Positions 42,417 to 50,880 are shown, counted from the first letter of the stretch. The stretch: 64,000 nt of DNA from BQJU01 sp964015035 (GCA_964015035.1 CAXHCA010000013.1:1-64000); one strand, 5' to 3'. The notes: a model not told the origin generated them from the letters alone. Made by a program: numbers and translations.

Positions 42417-43706
42417 TCATTGAAAACGCAAGGGCTTTAGAGGGAGAGTTCGCGTATTTTCCACCAGCGGATCGAGCTGGTTGCCATTCAGATTATAGCG
42501 ATAGAGCGTCTTATTGGCATAGAACAGCACCATGCCGACTTTCTCCAATACGGTGAAGCCCTCGGCCTTATAGGGAGTGATGCGGGTTTTCTGATGGGTT
42601 TCAGCATTATAGAGCCAGGTTCCCTGTTGGAGTAAATCTCCCTGTTTGACATAGATCAAATGGTGACCGGATATCCATTGAAAGGGGAGGAAATCATTTA
42701 TCATCCCCAATGGCTTGGATAGTAGCTTGATATCGTTTTCCCATAGTTTTATCTCGCCGGTGGTGAGATCGGTAATGGTGCAGATATTACGATTAGGGTC
42801 CAGGAGGTTTTCGAGGGAGCATAAATAACGGTTGTTCAGGGAGAGCTCTTTGCGTGTTCTGGGAAAAACGATGGGCTGTTGATGGATGGTCATGCCCGGT
42901 TCCCGGTGTTGCGGATTTTCCATATCAATAATCTCTATTGGGCCGCCCTGATCGATGGTCGGGTTATGCATCAGATGCGTATTATCCAGCCAAAAAAAGA
43001 AGCTGGGCTTAAATACATCGGCGATTAACTCCTGTCTTTCGAAATCATAAAAACTGACTCCATCCCCGGCGGCATCGGTATTAACAAATCGCCCATTGGA
43101 TGAATCGTAGATATCTTTCCCTCTGCCGGTAATCGGATAGGTGCGATTATCTGGCACACCTACCAGTTCCTTGTAATTGATGATTTCACCGGTATTAACA
43201 TTGAGCATATATTGGTAGTTTGTGGTTCCTTCCGAGAAAACGATCAGATCTTTATACCAGTGTTGCCAGTGAAAATAGCGCTCGAAAATACCCAGTTGCG
43301 TCAGCTGGCGTTTGCCGGAAAGAGCGCCGGAGAAAGGGTTGATTTTACTGATCCATAAATCCCCGTCCTGAAGCTCTATCGTATAGCGATAATCCGGGGC
43401 CAGGAACCCTGGAACGGCAAAATGGCCAATCAGTTGATTGTGGTGATCGTAGCTCTTGCATTCGCCGGAATTGTAGCTGCCACGGAAGCTGCAAACGAGG
43501 AAGCTGTCGCGGCCGATTTTTTTTGCCGAGGCGACAGGAATATTTTCAATGACGGTCGAAAAATCACGAATATCCTTGAGTTCATTGCCAAGGAAGAAGT
43601 AGTAATCGAAACGACTGGGCGACGAGCCGGTTGGCGACTGGCCGGAGATAATCAGGGATGGTAATAACAGAAAAAGGAACAAAATCACGCGAATGCTATT
43701 CATCAT
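42417..43706 (-). CDS. Exported propeller-like protein of unknown function
   Basis: 429 aa with a signal peptide (MMNSIRVILFLFLLLPSLII, cut near SGQSP). The mature part is rich in repeated beta strands with Trp and Asp turns (DYRYTIELQDGDLWISKINP, IIVFSEGTTNYQYMLNVNTG, ICTITDLTTGEIKLWENDIK), suggesting a beta-propeller. No T9SS domain is present, so it probably stays in the periplasm or outer membrane. It stands in the opposite direction to the toxin/antitoxin pair and is likely cargo. Confidence 0.6.
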   Translation of the reverse strand: MMNSIRVILFLFLLLPSLIISGQSPTGSSPSRFDYYFFLGNELKDIRDFSTVIENIPVASAKKIGRDSFLVCSFRGSYNSGECKSYDHHNQLIGHFAVPGFLAPDYRYTIELQDGDLWISKINPFSGALSGKRQLTQLGIFERYFHWQHWYKDLIVFSEGTTNYQYMLNVNTGEIINYKELVGVPDNRTYPITGRGKDIYDSSNGRFVNTDAAGDGVSFYDFERQELIADVFKPSFFFWLDNTHLMHNPTIDQGGPIEIIDMENPQHREPGMTIHQQPIVFPRTRKELSLNNRYLCSLENLLDPNRNICTITDLTTGEIKLWENDIKLLSKPLGMINDFLPFQWISGHHLIYVKQGDLLQQGTWLYNAETHQKTRITPYKAEGFTVLEKVGMVLFYANKTLYRYNLNGNQLDPLVENTRTLPLKPLRFQ

Positions 43707-43863
43707 GTAGCGATTTAGGGGATAATCAAAATGTTTGAGTCCTTGCTCAAAAGCTGGTGGTGAAGGTAAGGGAAAAAAATAAAATGACTAAAATATTAAG
43801 GATTATTTTTTGAGGACAAAATAACGGGTACTTTATGTGAAGGATGAAATATTTCTTTGCTGT

Positions 43864-44124
43864 ATGGCAAAACATCCGGATCACATCGAAAAGCAGCTGA
43901 AGCAGCTGGGAAAGCGCATTCGCGATATTCGAAAGGCGAAAGGCTACAGCAATTATGAACAATTTGCATTTCAGCATGATCTGAATCGCTCCAGCTACAG
44001 TCGTTTTGAAAGCGGAGAGGATATGCGTATCAGCAGTTTGTTGAAGGTGCTGGAGGCCTTTGATATGAGTCTGGCCGAATTCTTTGGAGAGGGATTTGGG
44101 AAGGAGCTGGATAAAGACTCGTAA
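43864..44124 (+). CDS. XRE-family helix-turn-helix regulator
   Basis: 86 aa from MAKHPDHIEKQLKQLGKRI. HTH_3 fold: RIRDIRKAKGYSNYEQFAFQ HDLNRSSYSRFESGEDMRIS form the DNA-binding helices. It is likely a transcriptional regulator of the adjacent cargo or of its own promoter. The TTTGATGA-like region upstream is AT-rich, without a clear operator. Confidence 0.8.
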   Translation: MAKHPDHIEKQLKQLGKRIRDIRKAKGYSNYEQFAFQHDLNRSSYSRFESGEDMRISSLLKVLEAFDMSLAEFFGEGFGKELDKDS

Positions 44125-44205
44125 GGCTTATTAAACTGATTTTTTCTATGAATGAAACTATTTTGGGTTAGGTTTGGTTCTTAAGAGAAATTTAGACCTA
44201 ATTCT

Positions 44206-44622
44206 ATGGCTTTAAGATTGGTTAACACCGAAGATACTATCAACTTTTATATAGACCTTTCAGATGATTCAATTTATTGGGTCCCCAAAGATTATGGCCT
44301 GATAGACATTAGAAAGGTTGGTGAAAATAAATGTTCCGATTGGGTCCTTCATATTCTTGGTAAAACTTGGTGCGACAATACAAAAGTGCTTTATGAATTA
44401 GCCCAAATTATCCAAGAGGTGCATCCTGAAAATGAGATTGACTGGAAAAGCACCTTTTACATCGTGGAAAAAAGCGATTATGTAGGGCACGTAAAAGGTC
44501 TTAAGAAGCCTGATAATTATTGGGCAAGTATAATTATTGGGCAAACCGAGAGTACGCCAGAAGTTCACGATGCTATTGAGAAAATTGTTTCGCAAAATTT
44601 GGGAGATTACGGCTTAATTTAA
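44206..44622 (+). CDS. Hypothetical protein, 138 aa
   Basis: Soluble alpha/beta protein (NFYIDLSDDSIYWVPKDYGL, ILGKTWCDNTKVLYELAQII, NYWASIIIGQTESTPEVHDA). AT-rich host-like codon use. Its 3' end overlaps the convergent 60-aa gene by 9 nt. No motif is recognised. It could be an immunity-like or regulatory partner of the two small genes opposite it. Confidence 0.5.
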   Translation: MALRLVNTEDTINFYIDLSDDSIYWVPKDYGLIDIRKVGENKCSDWVLHILGKTWCDNTKVLYELAQIIQEVHPENEIDWKSTFYIVEKSDYVGHVKGLKKPDNYWASIIIGQTESTPEVHDAIEKIVSQNLGDYGLI

Positions 44623-44796
44623 GGGACCTTTTCTTAAAGCAGCCTTATTGAGCAATTCATACCATTCTGATCTCAATGGTTCAGTAATGGTATGCCATGC
44701 AATCTTTTGGCCTTCCTCAACATACTTTGCTATTTTTTGGTCATCATTACTTGATAATGCAACCTTTAGCGACGAAATAACTTCATTTACGCTCAT
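44614..44796 (-). CDS. Small helical protein, 60 aa
   Basis: MSVNEVISSLKVALSSNDDQ then KIAKYVEEGQKIAWHTITEP: a compact helical protein. It starts 3 bases after the stop of the upstream minus-strand gene, so the two probably form one transcript. Not recognised; a small regulatory or antitoxin-like role is possible. Confidence 0.45.
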   Translation of the reverse strand: MSVNEVISSLKVALSSNDDQKIAKYVEEGQKIAWHTITEPLRSEWYELLNKAALRKGPLN

Positions 44797-44799
44797 CTT

Positions 44800-45045
44800 T
44801 TAACGATTAAATAAGGAAATAATTTTTAAATACAGTGCTTTAGGAGGTCCGGAATCAAAAGGCAATGGTGATTTTTTAAAAGAAGTAATTTTAATAGTGC
44901 AACCCTGGTTTTCATTTCTAGATTCAAGGATGGCGAGTGCTTTTTTGTGCGCAGACTCATGGGCGAGAACATTGTAGTGAATTCGGTTTCTTTTACCATT
45001 TTGGGAATTCAAACCATCGCGACTATATGTTGCTAAATAGTACAT
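44800..45045 (-). CDS. Small protein with HESAH motif
   Basis: 81 aa from MYYLATYSRDGLNSQNGKRN; an upstream ATG at 45117 would add 24 mostly hydrophobic/basic residues. NVLAHESAHKKALAILE holds the sequence HESAH, which looks like HExxH but lies in a very short protein, so a peptidase role is doubtful. The C-terminus is basic and beta-like (CTIKITSFKKSPLPFD). It is arranged as an operon with the 60-aa gene. Confidence 0.45.
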   Translation of the reverse strand: MYYLATYSRDGLNSQNGKRNRIHYNVLAHESAHKKALAILESRNENQGCTIKITSFKKSPLPFDSGPPKALYLKIISLFNR

Positions 45046-45133
45046 AAGTTTTTTAATAAGCAACCAAAAGATTATTCTTTTGGTTCCACTATTCGAAGAA
45101 AATCTTTTTTGGTTCAAGTTTCATATCAGTTTG

Positions 45134-45460
45134 TCACCACGCCGCAATAACCGGAAGCGCCTCTTCATTCCACCATTTCGAATATTGTAGGCAAATACGC
45201 CTTAGGGCTTCGATATCATTGGTATGGGCAGTATTATGCACCCAGTCAAACCTCCCGGCCGATTTCAGGACTTTGAGAAACTCTGGAGAAGCAACGAAAA
45301 GCGACGCTATTGCTTCCTGAAGCACGGCATCCATATCTTCATTGGTGTCAGCGAGTTTTTGACCTTCCTGATCGAAGATTTCAAAAGCGGGGATTTCCTC
45401 GCCCTTTTGTGAACGGTAAGGGGAATAGTCATAGGTCAGGCATAGGTTTTCGGGGTTCAT
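45134..45460 (-). CDS. Hypothetical protein, 108 aa
   Basis: Begins MNPENLCLTYDYSPYRSQKG at 45460. The frame is open up to 46087, but that part runs antisense through the VapBC genes and has no coding character. It contains an Asp/Glu-rich start and helical repeats (EDMDAVLQEAIASLFVASPE, DIEALRRICLQYSKWWNEE). The shared leader at 45511-45549 links it to ardC. It could be a small antirestriction or lead-region protein, but this is inference. Confidence 0.55.
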   Translation of the reverse strand: MNPENLCLTYDYSPYRSQKGEEIPAFEIFDQEGQKLADTNEDMDAVLQEAIASLFVASPEFLKVLKSAGRFDWVHNTAHTNDIEALRRICLQYSKWWNEEALPVIAAW

Positions 45461-45510
45461 GTGAATTTTCCTGTTGGTGTAAGAGTTGGTGGCAAGGATA
45501 AACGCATTAC

Positions 45511-45549
45511 TGCGCTTTATTCTTCTGCTTTCGGCGAGAATGGGTGTGC
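45511..45549 (-). promoter_or_regulatory. Leader motif shared with 28504-28543
   Basis: Upstream of the 108-aa gene; see 28504-28543 for the match. The rest of 45461-45736 has GC-rich inverted repeats (GGCGAAGCC, CTTTTCCTCGTGAAAAG) and no supported gene. Confidence 0.5.
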
Positions 45550-45736
45550 AAATGGCCACCGGAATCGGTGGGATGGTGCGGGCAGGACGGCGTTGCCGGA
45601 CCACCCGGTCGCACTGATTGGGGTTGCCATGCGCTGAGGGCGAAGCCCTAAGAGCCTTTTCCTCGTGAAAAGAAAAAGAGCAAGGTGGACATCCGTATTT
45701 ATTGCTGCAGCTTTGAATAGGAGGGCACTTTACTTG

Positions 45737-45761
45737 CCTTACTTTTCGTGGTAAAGTAAGG
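45737..45761 (+). promoter_or_regulatory. VapBC operator palindrome
   Basis: CCTTACTTT and AAAGTAAGG are perfect 9-bp inverted repeats separated by 7 bp, ending 3 bases before the antitoxin ATG at 45765. The position and symmetry fit autorepression by the AbrB-type antitoxin and its toxin. Confidence 0.7.
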
Positions 45762-45764
45762 CCT

Positions 45765-46010
45765 ATGGAGATCATCGGAACAATCACCAGTAAAGGGCAG
45801 ATCACGATTCCTCGTAATATTCGTGAGGCTCTGGGACTCAATGCCGGAGACCGCCTTTCCTTCCAGATTGACCAGGAACATAATCTGCTGCTGAAGAGGA
45901 GAGGCAAATACCCCTCTCTGGCCGGGATATTGCAGGAATATGGCAAGGGAGTGACCCTCTCAGAAGATGATATACGAAATGCCGTGTCACAGGCCCTGGC
46001 CGAGCATTGA
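45765..46010 (+). CDS. vapB: AbrB-type antitoxin (VapB)
   Basis: 81 aa. The SpoVT/AbrB swapped-hairpin DNA-binding domain is clear: GTITSKGQITIPRNIREALG LNAGDRLSF. The C-terminal half (LAGILQEYGKGVTLSEDDIR) would cap the VapC toxin. It binds the palindrome just upstream and is followed directly by vapC. Confidence 0.9.
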   Translation: MEIIGTITSKGQITIPRNIREALGLNAGDRLSFQIDQEHNLLLKRRGKYPSLAGILQEYGKGVTLSEDDIRNAVSQALAEH

Positions 46011-46012
46011 GC

Positions 46013-46423
46013 ATGATTGGTTTGGATACCAATGTGCTGGTGCGCTATCTGGCCGGAGACCCGAAAAGTGAGCTTCAGGTGATACAATCCGTGGAGCGGG
46101 TGGATCGAGCGCTGGAAGAGGAAGAACCGATTTTTCTTAACCAGATCGTTATCTGCGAAACGGTATGGGTATTACTCTTTCGCTACAAAGTTCCTAAACG
46201 GAAGCTGATCGAATCTTTGGAATGCTTATTTCTGCACCCCGGTTTCGTTTTTGAAAATCGTGGGCTTCTGATTCGGGCATTGGAGCTTTTTCGGGAACGT
46301 AAAGTTGATTTCGCCGATACGTTGATCGCCCTGGTCAATTCGCAGCAGGGCTGTCGAACCACCTATTCTTTTGATAAGCAGGCGATTCGACAGCTCGAGT
46401 TTAAGGGTTTACCGGAAGCGTAA
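46013..46423 (+). CDS. vapC: PIN-domain toxin, VapC family
   Basis: 136 aa from ATG 46013 (MIGLDTNVLVRYLAGDPKSE); a TTG two codons upstream overlaps the antitoxin stop. PIN acidic residues are in GLDTNVLVRYL, ICETVWVL and KVDFADTLIALVN, with a final Asp in TTYSFDKQAI. It is an RNase toxin stabilising the element. This is a different subfamily from the host-side VapC at 6620-7024. Confidence 0.9.
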   Translation: MIGLDTNVLVRYLAGDPKSELQVIQSVERVDRALEEEEPIFLNQIVICETVWVLLFRYKVPKRKLIESLECLFLHPGFVFENRGLLIRALELFRERKVDFADTLIALVNSQQGCRTTYSFDKQAIRQLEFKGLPEA

Positions 46424-46465
46424 AAATCCGCTCCTAATGCATGAAATTTGAGAGGAGAGGAAGAA

Positions 46466-46482
46466 GGGGGCGCGAAGCCCCC
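46466..46482. terminator. GC hairpin between vapC and ssb
   Basis: GGGGGC pairs with GCCCCC over a 5-nt loop between two convergent genes. No T-run follows on either side, so it would be a weak or factor-assisted terminator. Confidence 0.35.
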
Positions 46483-46489
46483 TGCCCCG

Positions 46490-46864
46490 TCATACGGTTT
46501 CAGCAACTTCTTTGGATTTTTTGACCAGAGGAGCCATCTCAATTTTTGCAGCGATGATGGATGCCTCTTTCTTGGTGATGACTTTGCCGTGCCCATTGAC
46601 CACTTCAAACGGACGGTAGGAAAGTGAACCGGTGATGCAAATTCGGGTACCGGATTTGAGGGCTTTCAGCTCCTCGATGACACGCGGCGAAAAGGCTATG
46701 ATATTATGCCAGATGGTATCTTTTTCCTGCCATTGATCGTTTTCATCCTGATAACTATCGGTGGTGGCCAGGGACACGGAAGCGAAGCGATGTTCATCGG
46801 TAGTGATGATTTTGGCTTCCGACCCGAGATTGCCGGTAAGAGTAACGGTGTTGTTAAAAGCCAT
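46490..46864 (-). CDS. ssb: Single-stranded DNA-binding protein
   Basis: 124 aa. The OB fold is recognisable: NTVTLTGNLGSEAKIITTDE, then DTIWHNIIAFSPRVIEELKA LKSGTRICITGSLSYR. There is no acidic DF/DIPF-type tip at the C-terminus (it ends KSKEVAETV), so interaction with host partners may differ from chromosomal SSB. Plasmid SSBs coat the transferred strand on arrival. The 213 bases upstream (46865-47077) carry only GC-rich inverted repeats. Confidence 0.88.
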   Translation of the reverse strand: MAFNNTVTLTGNLGSEAKIITTDEHRFASVSLATTDSYQDENDQWQEKDTIWHNIIAFSPRVIEELKALKSGTRICITGSLSYRPFEVVNGHGKVITKKEASIIAAKIEMAPLVKKSKEVAETV

Positions 46865-47077
46865 GTGAGATTCTCCTTAATTGAGGTTGATAAAAATAAC
46901 GGGTTCAAAAAGGCGGGAAGTGAAGCCCTTGTCATTAGCGGGGATTAGCGATTTTGGGGGATACGACCCAAAATGCAATCCTGTAAACCCGTGAAGACGG
47001 GCCGCGCCCTTGACTCGGGCAAGAAGACTGCCAGAACACAGCGTGCATTTTAGCCCGATTAAAGGAGAAGAAAAGAC

Positions 47078-48061
47078 TTAGGAGACAAACTGGTTGAAAT
47101 TGAGACGGTGATCGGCCTGGAGTGCGTCATTGAGATCAATATGAGGTGCGAATAAACCGCTTTGAGAAATGGCGGTAGCGGGAAAGGTCTGAAGCAATCT
47201 GGCGGTAGCCGCCTGCCCCGCCCGGTTATTATCGAGGAATGTATGAATACGCTGATACCCCTTTCGGGTAATGGCCTCAACGGTTTTATCATAGGAGGAT
47301 AAGGAATGCATGATGATCGAATCGCCCGAAAGATTGGTACATTTTAGAAGAGCCAATAGCGAGAGAAAGTCGGTCATACCTTCGAAGAGGCTTACTTCGG
47401 TGGCCGGGCTGGTCAGTCCGGAGATCAGGGTAATATCGCGCCCATTCAGCGCAGATTTGAACACATAATGATCGGAAGCGGTACGAATTTCATAGCCGCC
47501 CTTTTCATTCTTCATGCCAAAAGCAAAATATTCTTTATCCTTTTCGGTGTTGCGATAGGTGATCTCCAGCAGATAGCGGTCGGCCAGGGCTTTTTCGATC
47601 CCCCTGCCCTTCAGATAGGAATAGATTAGCGGATTCGAGATCGGCTGAGCCGAAAGAAACTTCAGACCGCCCATCTCGGAAGTCTGGGACGGCTTTGCTG
47701 CTGCCTGCGGGTGAGAAGATAAGGATTGGGCTTGTTTTCGGTGAGAAACGGCCGGTTGAGCGTTTTGATCTGTCCGGCGGCCTTGATAGAGCTCTTTTAA
47801 GAATTGCAGGGCTTTCCTGAGGTCGCGATGGTGGTGATAGCGCATGATAAAGTCGATGACGGTGCCGCCTTCATCGCCGAAATCCTTCCAGACCCAGGCC
47901 CATTTATAGCCTTTGGAGATGTGAAAGGAGGCCTCCGTTTCCTTGCGAAAAGGTGAACGATACCAGAGCTCATCGCCTCCTTTCCGGATTTCCACCGGAT
48001 GGTGGCCTAATCTGGCCAGCAGATCGGGAAAATTGAGATTTTTGGCTTGGAAGGAATTCAT
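47078..48061 (-). CDS. Toprim/CHC2-like primase of mobile elements
   Basis: 327 aa. The N-terminal part resembles the CHC2 primase zinc domain, with the metal ligands lost (ELWYRSPFRKETEASFHISK, WVWKDFGDEGGTVIDFIMRY). A Gln/Ser/Ala linker leads to a Toprim domain: VSLFEGMTDFLSLLALLKC and HTFLDNNRAGQAATARLL, the Glu and Asp motifs. This family is typical of Bacteroidota mobile elements and may prime replication of the transferred strand. The start is next to the repeat-rich candidate centromere. Confidence 0.85.
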   Translation of the reverse strand: MNSFQAKNLNFPDLLARLGHHPVEIRKGGDELWYRSPFRKETEASFHISKGYKWAWVWKDFGDEGGTVIDFIMRYHHHRDLRKALQFLKELYQGRRTDQNAQPAVSHRKQAQSLSSHPQAAAKPSQTSEMGGLKFLSAQPISNPLIYSYLKGRGIEKALADRYLLEITYRNTEKDKEYFAFGMKNEKGGYEIRTASDHYVFKSALNGRDITLISGLTSPATEVSLFEGMTDFLSLLALLKCTNLSGDSIIMHSLSSYDKTVEAITRKGYQRIHTFLDNNRAGQAATARLLQTFPATAISQSGLFAPHIDLNDALQADHRLNFNQFVS

Positions 48062-48117
48062 GAGCTGATACTACTCTGATGGGTGTCATTTGCCAAAATT
48101 ATTTGTATCAGGGAGCC

Positions 48118-48406
48118 AGAATTCCAGCTTCATGGAATCTCAGAATTCTGGAATTCCGGAAGCATGTAAGGACAGAGGTACGGAAATCTTTAAGTCTGTA
48201 TTTTTGAAATTCTGAAGAGTTGGGATTATAGAATTCTATACTGACATATTTCTGACCCTATGGAAATACAGCCTCATATAATGGTAGAGATACAGCTTTC
48301 TATAATTCTCGAAGTCTGGGCTTCTGGAAGCAAAGACTTCTTGACATCCGGAATTCTGTAGGCAAAGAATTCCGGATGGGTAGAAATCCTGAATTACAGA
48401 ATTCCA
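48118..48406. other. Candidate partition centromere, GAATTC-centred repeats
   Basis: At least six imperfect palindromes centred on GAATTC or a near match cluster here: CAGAATTCCAG (48118), CAGAATTCTGGAATTCCGG (48141), TAGAATTCTA (48229), CCGGAATTCTGT (48348), AGAATTCCGG (48366) and CAGAATTCC (48397). Near matches such as GAAATTCTGAAG also occur. They fill the 314-bp gap before parA and extend into its first codons. Ribbon-helix-helix partners of ParA bind such arrays. Confidence 0.55.
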
Positions 48407-49104
48407 AAAGTAAGGGAAAAGCCTTTATCCTTTCCTGCATTTCTTACAAGGGAGGGGTGGGCAAGACCACGCTTGCCCAAAACATTGCCGTGGCGTTTGC
48501 GCATTCCGGCCGGAAAGTTTGTATTGTTGATTGCGATGATTCCTTGAATTCGCAGGACTGGTCGAAAAACCGGGGGGAGAAGTCATCGGATTTGCCGAAA
48601 ATTGCGGTTATCGGCGAAAAGGATGAAGATCAGTTTCCCCACACGATTGAGGCATTGAGTCAGGAATATGAGATCCTGATTATTGATAGCCCTCCCTCAC
48701 AATCCTCCATCTCGCGGATGGTGATTTTGATGAGTACCATGATCGTGGTGCCGCTGCTGGCAAAGGGGAGTCAGGAAACCAACACGATTTCGCAATTTGT
48801 ACATAAGATCAAAGGGTTGGAGCTGACCCAGAAGCGGAATATTCCGATTTATTTTTTTCTCAATAGTTTCAACCCGCGCATTGTGCATATGCAGTCCTTT
48901 CGGGACAAAATGGCGGAGGCTTTTCCGCAGCATGTTTTGCAAAGCTTCTTCAGCGAGCGAAAAGCCTTTTACCGGGCCTCTTATTTTGGCATGGGAGTAA
49001 CGGAATATGTTCAAAAGGACGGCAATGCCAGAAAGGCGGCCAGAGAGGTAATGGCGCTTGTCAATGAGCTGGCCGCAATTATCGGCGAGATGGGGAAAAC
49101 GTAA
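48376..49104 (+). CDS. parA: ParA-type partition ATPase
   Basis: 242 aa. Deviant Walker A (SYKGGVGKTTLAQNIAVAF, near residue 20), Walker A' VCIVDCDDSLNSQDW and Walker B EILIIDSPPSQSS. It uses ATP-dependent nucleoid binding to position plasmid copies. The first ten codons lie inside the candidate centromere. The stop overlaps the next start (TAATG), so the pair is coupled. Confidence 0.92.
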   Translation: MGRNPELQNSKSKGKAFILSCISYKGGVGKTTLAQNIAVAFAHSGRKVCIVDCDDSLNSQDWSKNRGEKSSDLPKIAVIGEKDEDQFPHTIEALSQEYEILIIDSPPSQSSISRMVILMSTMIVVPLLAKGSQETNTISQFVHKIKGLELTQKRNIPIYFFLNSFNPRIVHMQSFRDKMAEAFPQHVLQSFFSERKAFYRASYFGMGVTEYVQKDGNARKAAREVMALVNELAAIIGEMGKT

Positions 49105-49409
49105 TGGCAAAGAAGCAGGATGATGACATTACTTTCGACAGGCTACAGAGCATTAATCTCGATGTGCCGGGACATTTGGAGGAAATAACAGCGGAAGAAG
49201 TGGCTCCGCCCCGGCCATCATCGGAAGAAAAAGAGCGGGATATGATAAAAACCAGCTTCAAAATAGAACGCGATCTGCATCTGGGCCTGAAGCAATATTG
49301 CCTGATGCATGGCGAGGAGATGGCAAAAGTGGTTTTCGACCGGATTGTGAAGCGTTTTTTGACCAAAGAGGGTTACTATCCGCCAAAAAAGATTGGTTCG
49401 GAACGCTAA
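49104..49409 (+). CDS. Ribbon-helix-helix partition partner (ParG/ParB-like)
   Basis: 101 aa. A disordered, acidic N-terminus is followed by a C-terminal ribbon-helix-helix: MIKTSFKIERDLHLGLKQYC, then LMHGEEMAKVVFDRIVKRFL. This layout matches small ParG/Omega-like centromere binders, and the 1-nt overlap with parA gives the role. It would bind the GAATTC repeats upstream of parA and stimulate ParA. Confidence 0.7.
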   Translation: MAKKQDDDITFDRLQSINLDVPGHLEEITAEEVAPPRPSSEEKERDMIKTSFKIERDLHLGLKQYCLMHGEEMAKVVFDRIVKRFLTKEGYYPPKKIGSER

Positions 49410-49477
49410 AAATAATTCCTGTCTCTTCTTTTCACAGTCAAACCGGCCGAAGGCCGAAAAAAGTAAAAAATCGTGAG

Positions 49478-49816
49478 TTATCCACAGGCTCTCCAGTGTT
49501 ATAACTTACGTTAAAATAGAGTTAGAGTAGTGTTACGCTGGATTTATAAGGGTATAAGTCACTGTTATTATTGATTTTTTTTCTTTTCCTGATTCCTGAA
49601 CTATCAAACGGGTATTCCCGAAATATCAGGTGGAAATTCCTGAAATGTCATACGGAAATTCCTGAAATATCAGGCGGCCTGAATAGGGTATTTGGGGAGA
49701 GTAGGGGAGTGCTTCGAAGAGGCAATACGGGAAAAGAATGCGGTTTCATTCCCGAAATATCAATAATTATGCTTGATTCCCGGCCAATTCTGGCTAGGGT
49801 GATTCTTGAAATATCA
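49478..49816. other. Iteron origin of replication (oriV)
   Basis: Four 15-bp iterons ATTCCYGAAMTATCA-like start at 49592, 49614, 49636 and 49658, an exact 22-bp period (two helical turns). Further copies lie at 49748 and 49802, the last ending 15 bp before the initiator start. A consensus DnaA box TTATCCACA is at 49478-49486 and an AT-rich block at 49540-49590. This is the standard layout of an initiator-dependent plasmid origin, with the nearest iterons likely also repressing rep. Confidence 0.85.
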
Positions 49817-49830
49817 AAGAGTCGCGTGTT

Positions 49831-50880
49831 TTGAAGATAGCAAAAGAACAGCAGGATCTGCCCTTACTGCCGGACCGGCATCCGACGGGGGATTTCTTTA
49901 TTGCCGATATTTTCGACAATTTGCCTTTTAAGGATGACATCGCCTCGATGGAGCATCCGATTTTCAGCCTGTCCAAGAATAAGGATCTGAGGCAGCTAGA
50001 ATATGCCAGGGATCATATCCGGATCACGGTAGCTCCGAGCATTTATGGTTTACCGACCATTTTTGATAAGGATGTGTTGCTCTATTGTGGATCGCTGTTG
50101 ATGAATGAAGTGAATAAAGGCGTGATTCCTCCGCGAACCTTGCGAATCTCGACCCATGATTTACTGGTCGCTACCAACCGGACCATTAACGGACAAAGTT
50201 ATGCTTTGCTGAAGAAAGCGTTGGATCGCCTGAAGGGGGTGAGTATTAAAACCAACATCAAGACGAATAAACGAGAGATTACCAGTAGTTTTGGTCTTAT
50301 TGAGAGCTATACCATCGTGGAAAGCAGCCGGGTTAAAGATCGGATGATACGGTTGGAGATTACCTTGTCGGAATGGTTTTATCAGTCGATTATCGGAAAG
50401 GAAGTGCTTACCATTAATCGGGATTATTTTCGTTTGGGAAAACCGCTGGAGCGGCGGCTTTATGAAATTGCCCGCAAGCATTGCGGTAAAAGTGCCCTGT
50501 GGCAAATTAGTCTGAAGCATCTGAAGGAAAAAACAGGTTCCACCTCTTCGATGGTCAAATTTCGTTGGTTTATTCGGGAGATCAGCAAGACGGATTATTT
50601 ACCGGATTATACGATTCATTTGGGTGAAGATAATATCGTCACCTTTAAGAATCGCCAAATGGAGAGGGTAGGGGACATTCCCGATTTGCAGGAGATTCCA
50701 GCCATCAGCAAACAGGCATTACGATTGGGAGCCAAATTGGTGGAAGAAGCGGGGACGGGATGGGATTATCTGGCTATCCGGGAACAATTTACCTGTCAGC
50801 TGTTGGAGGGGTTCCGGCCGGATAATGTCAATGGAGCGTTTATCGGCTTTGTAAAAAAGAAGGTGGCGCAGCAACCGTAA
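49831..50880 (+). CDS. repA: Replication initiator, RPA/RepA family
   Basis: 349 aa from TTG 49831. The N-terminus LLPDRHPTGDFFIADIFDNL then PFKDDIASMEHPIFSLS, followed by PSIYGLPTIFDKDVLLYCGS and NRDYFRLGKPLERRLYEIAR KHCG, matches the plasmid initiator family (replication initiator protein A) known chiefly from alphaproteobacterial plasmids. Two winged-helix-like domains are expected, binding the iterons at 49592-49816. It is full length. Its presence means the element could replicate outside the chromosome, at least in a suitable host. Confidence 0.9.
   Translation: MKIAKEQQDLPLLPDRHPTGDFFIADIFDNLPFKDDIASMEHPIFSLSKNKDLRQLEYARDHIRITVAPSIYGLPTIFDKDVLLYCGSLLMNEVNKGVIPPRTLRISTHDLLVATNRTINGQSYALLKKALDRLKGVSIKTNIKTNKREITSSFGLIESYTIVESSRVKDRMIRLEITLSEWFYQSIIGKEVLTINRDYFRLGKPLERRLYEIARKHCGKSALWQISLKHLKEKTGSTSSMVKFRWFIREISKTDYLPDYTIHLGEDNIVTFKNRQMERVGDIPDLQEIPAISKQALRLGAKLVEEAGTGWDYLAIREQFTCQLLEGFRPDNVNGAFIGFVKKKVAQQP

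Noticed and set aside
44800..45045. Metallopeptidase call from HESAH
   Set aside because: The protein is ~80 aa, with no supporting strand or third ligand; the motif may be coincidence.
45461..46087. 200-residue N-terminal extension of the 108-aa minus-strand gene
   Set aside because: It runs antisense through vapB/vapC and a GC-rich spacer, with Pro/Ser/Cys-rich sequence; MNPENL at 45460 is a normal start.
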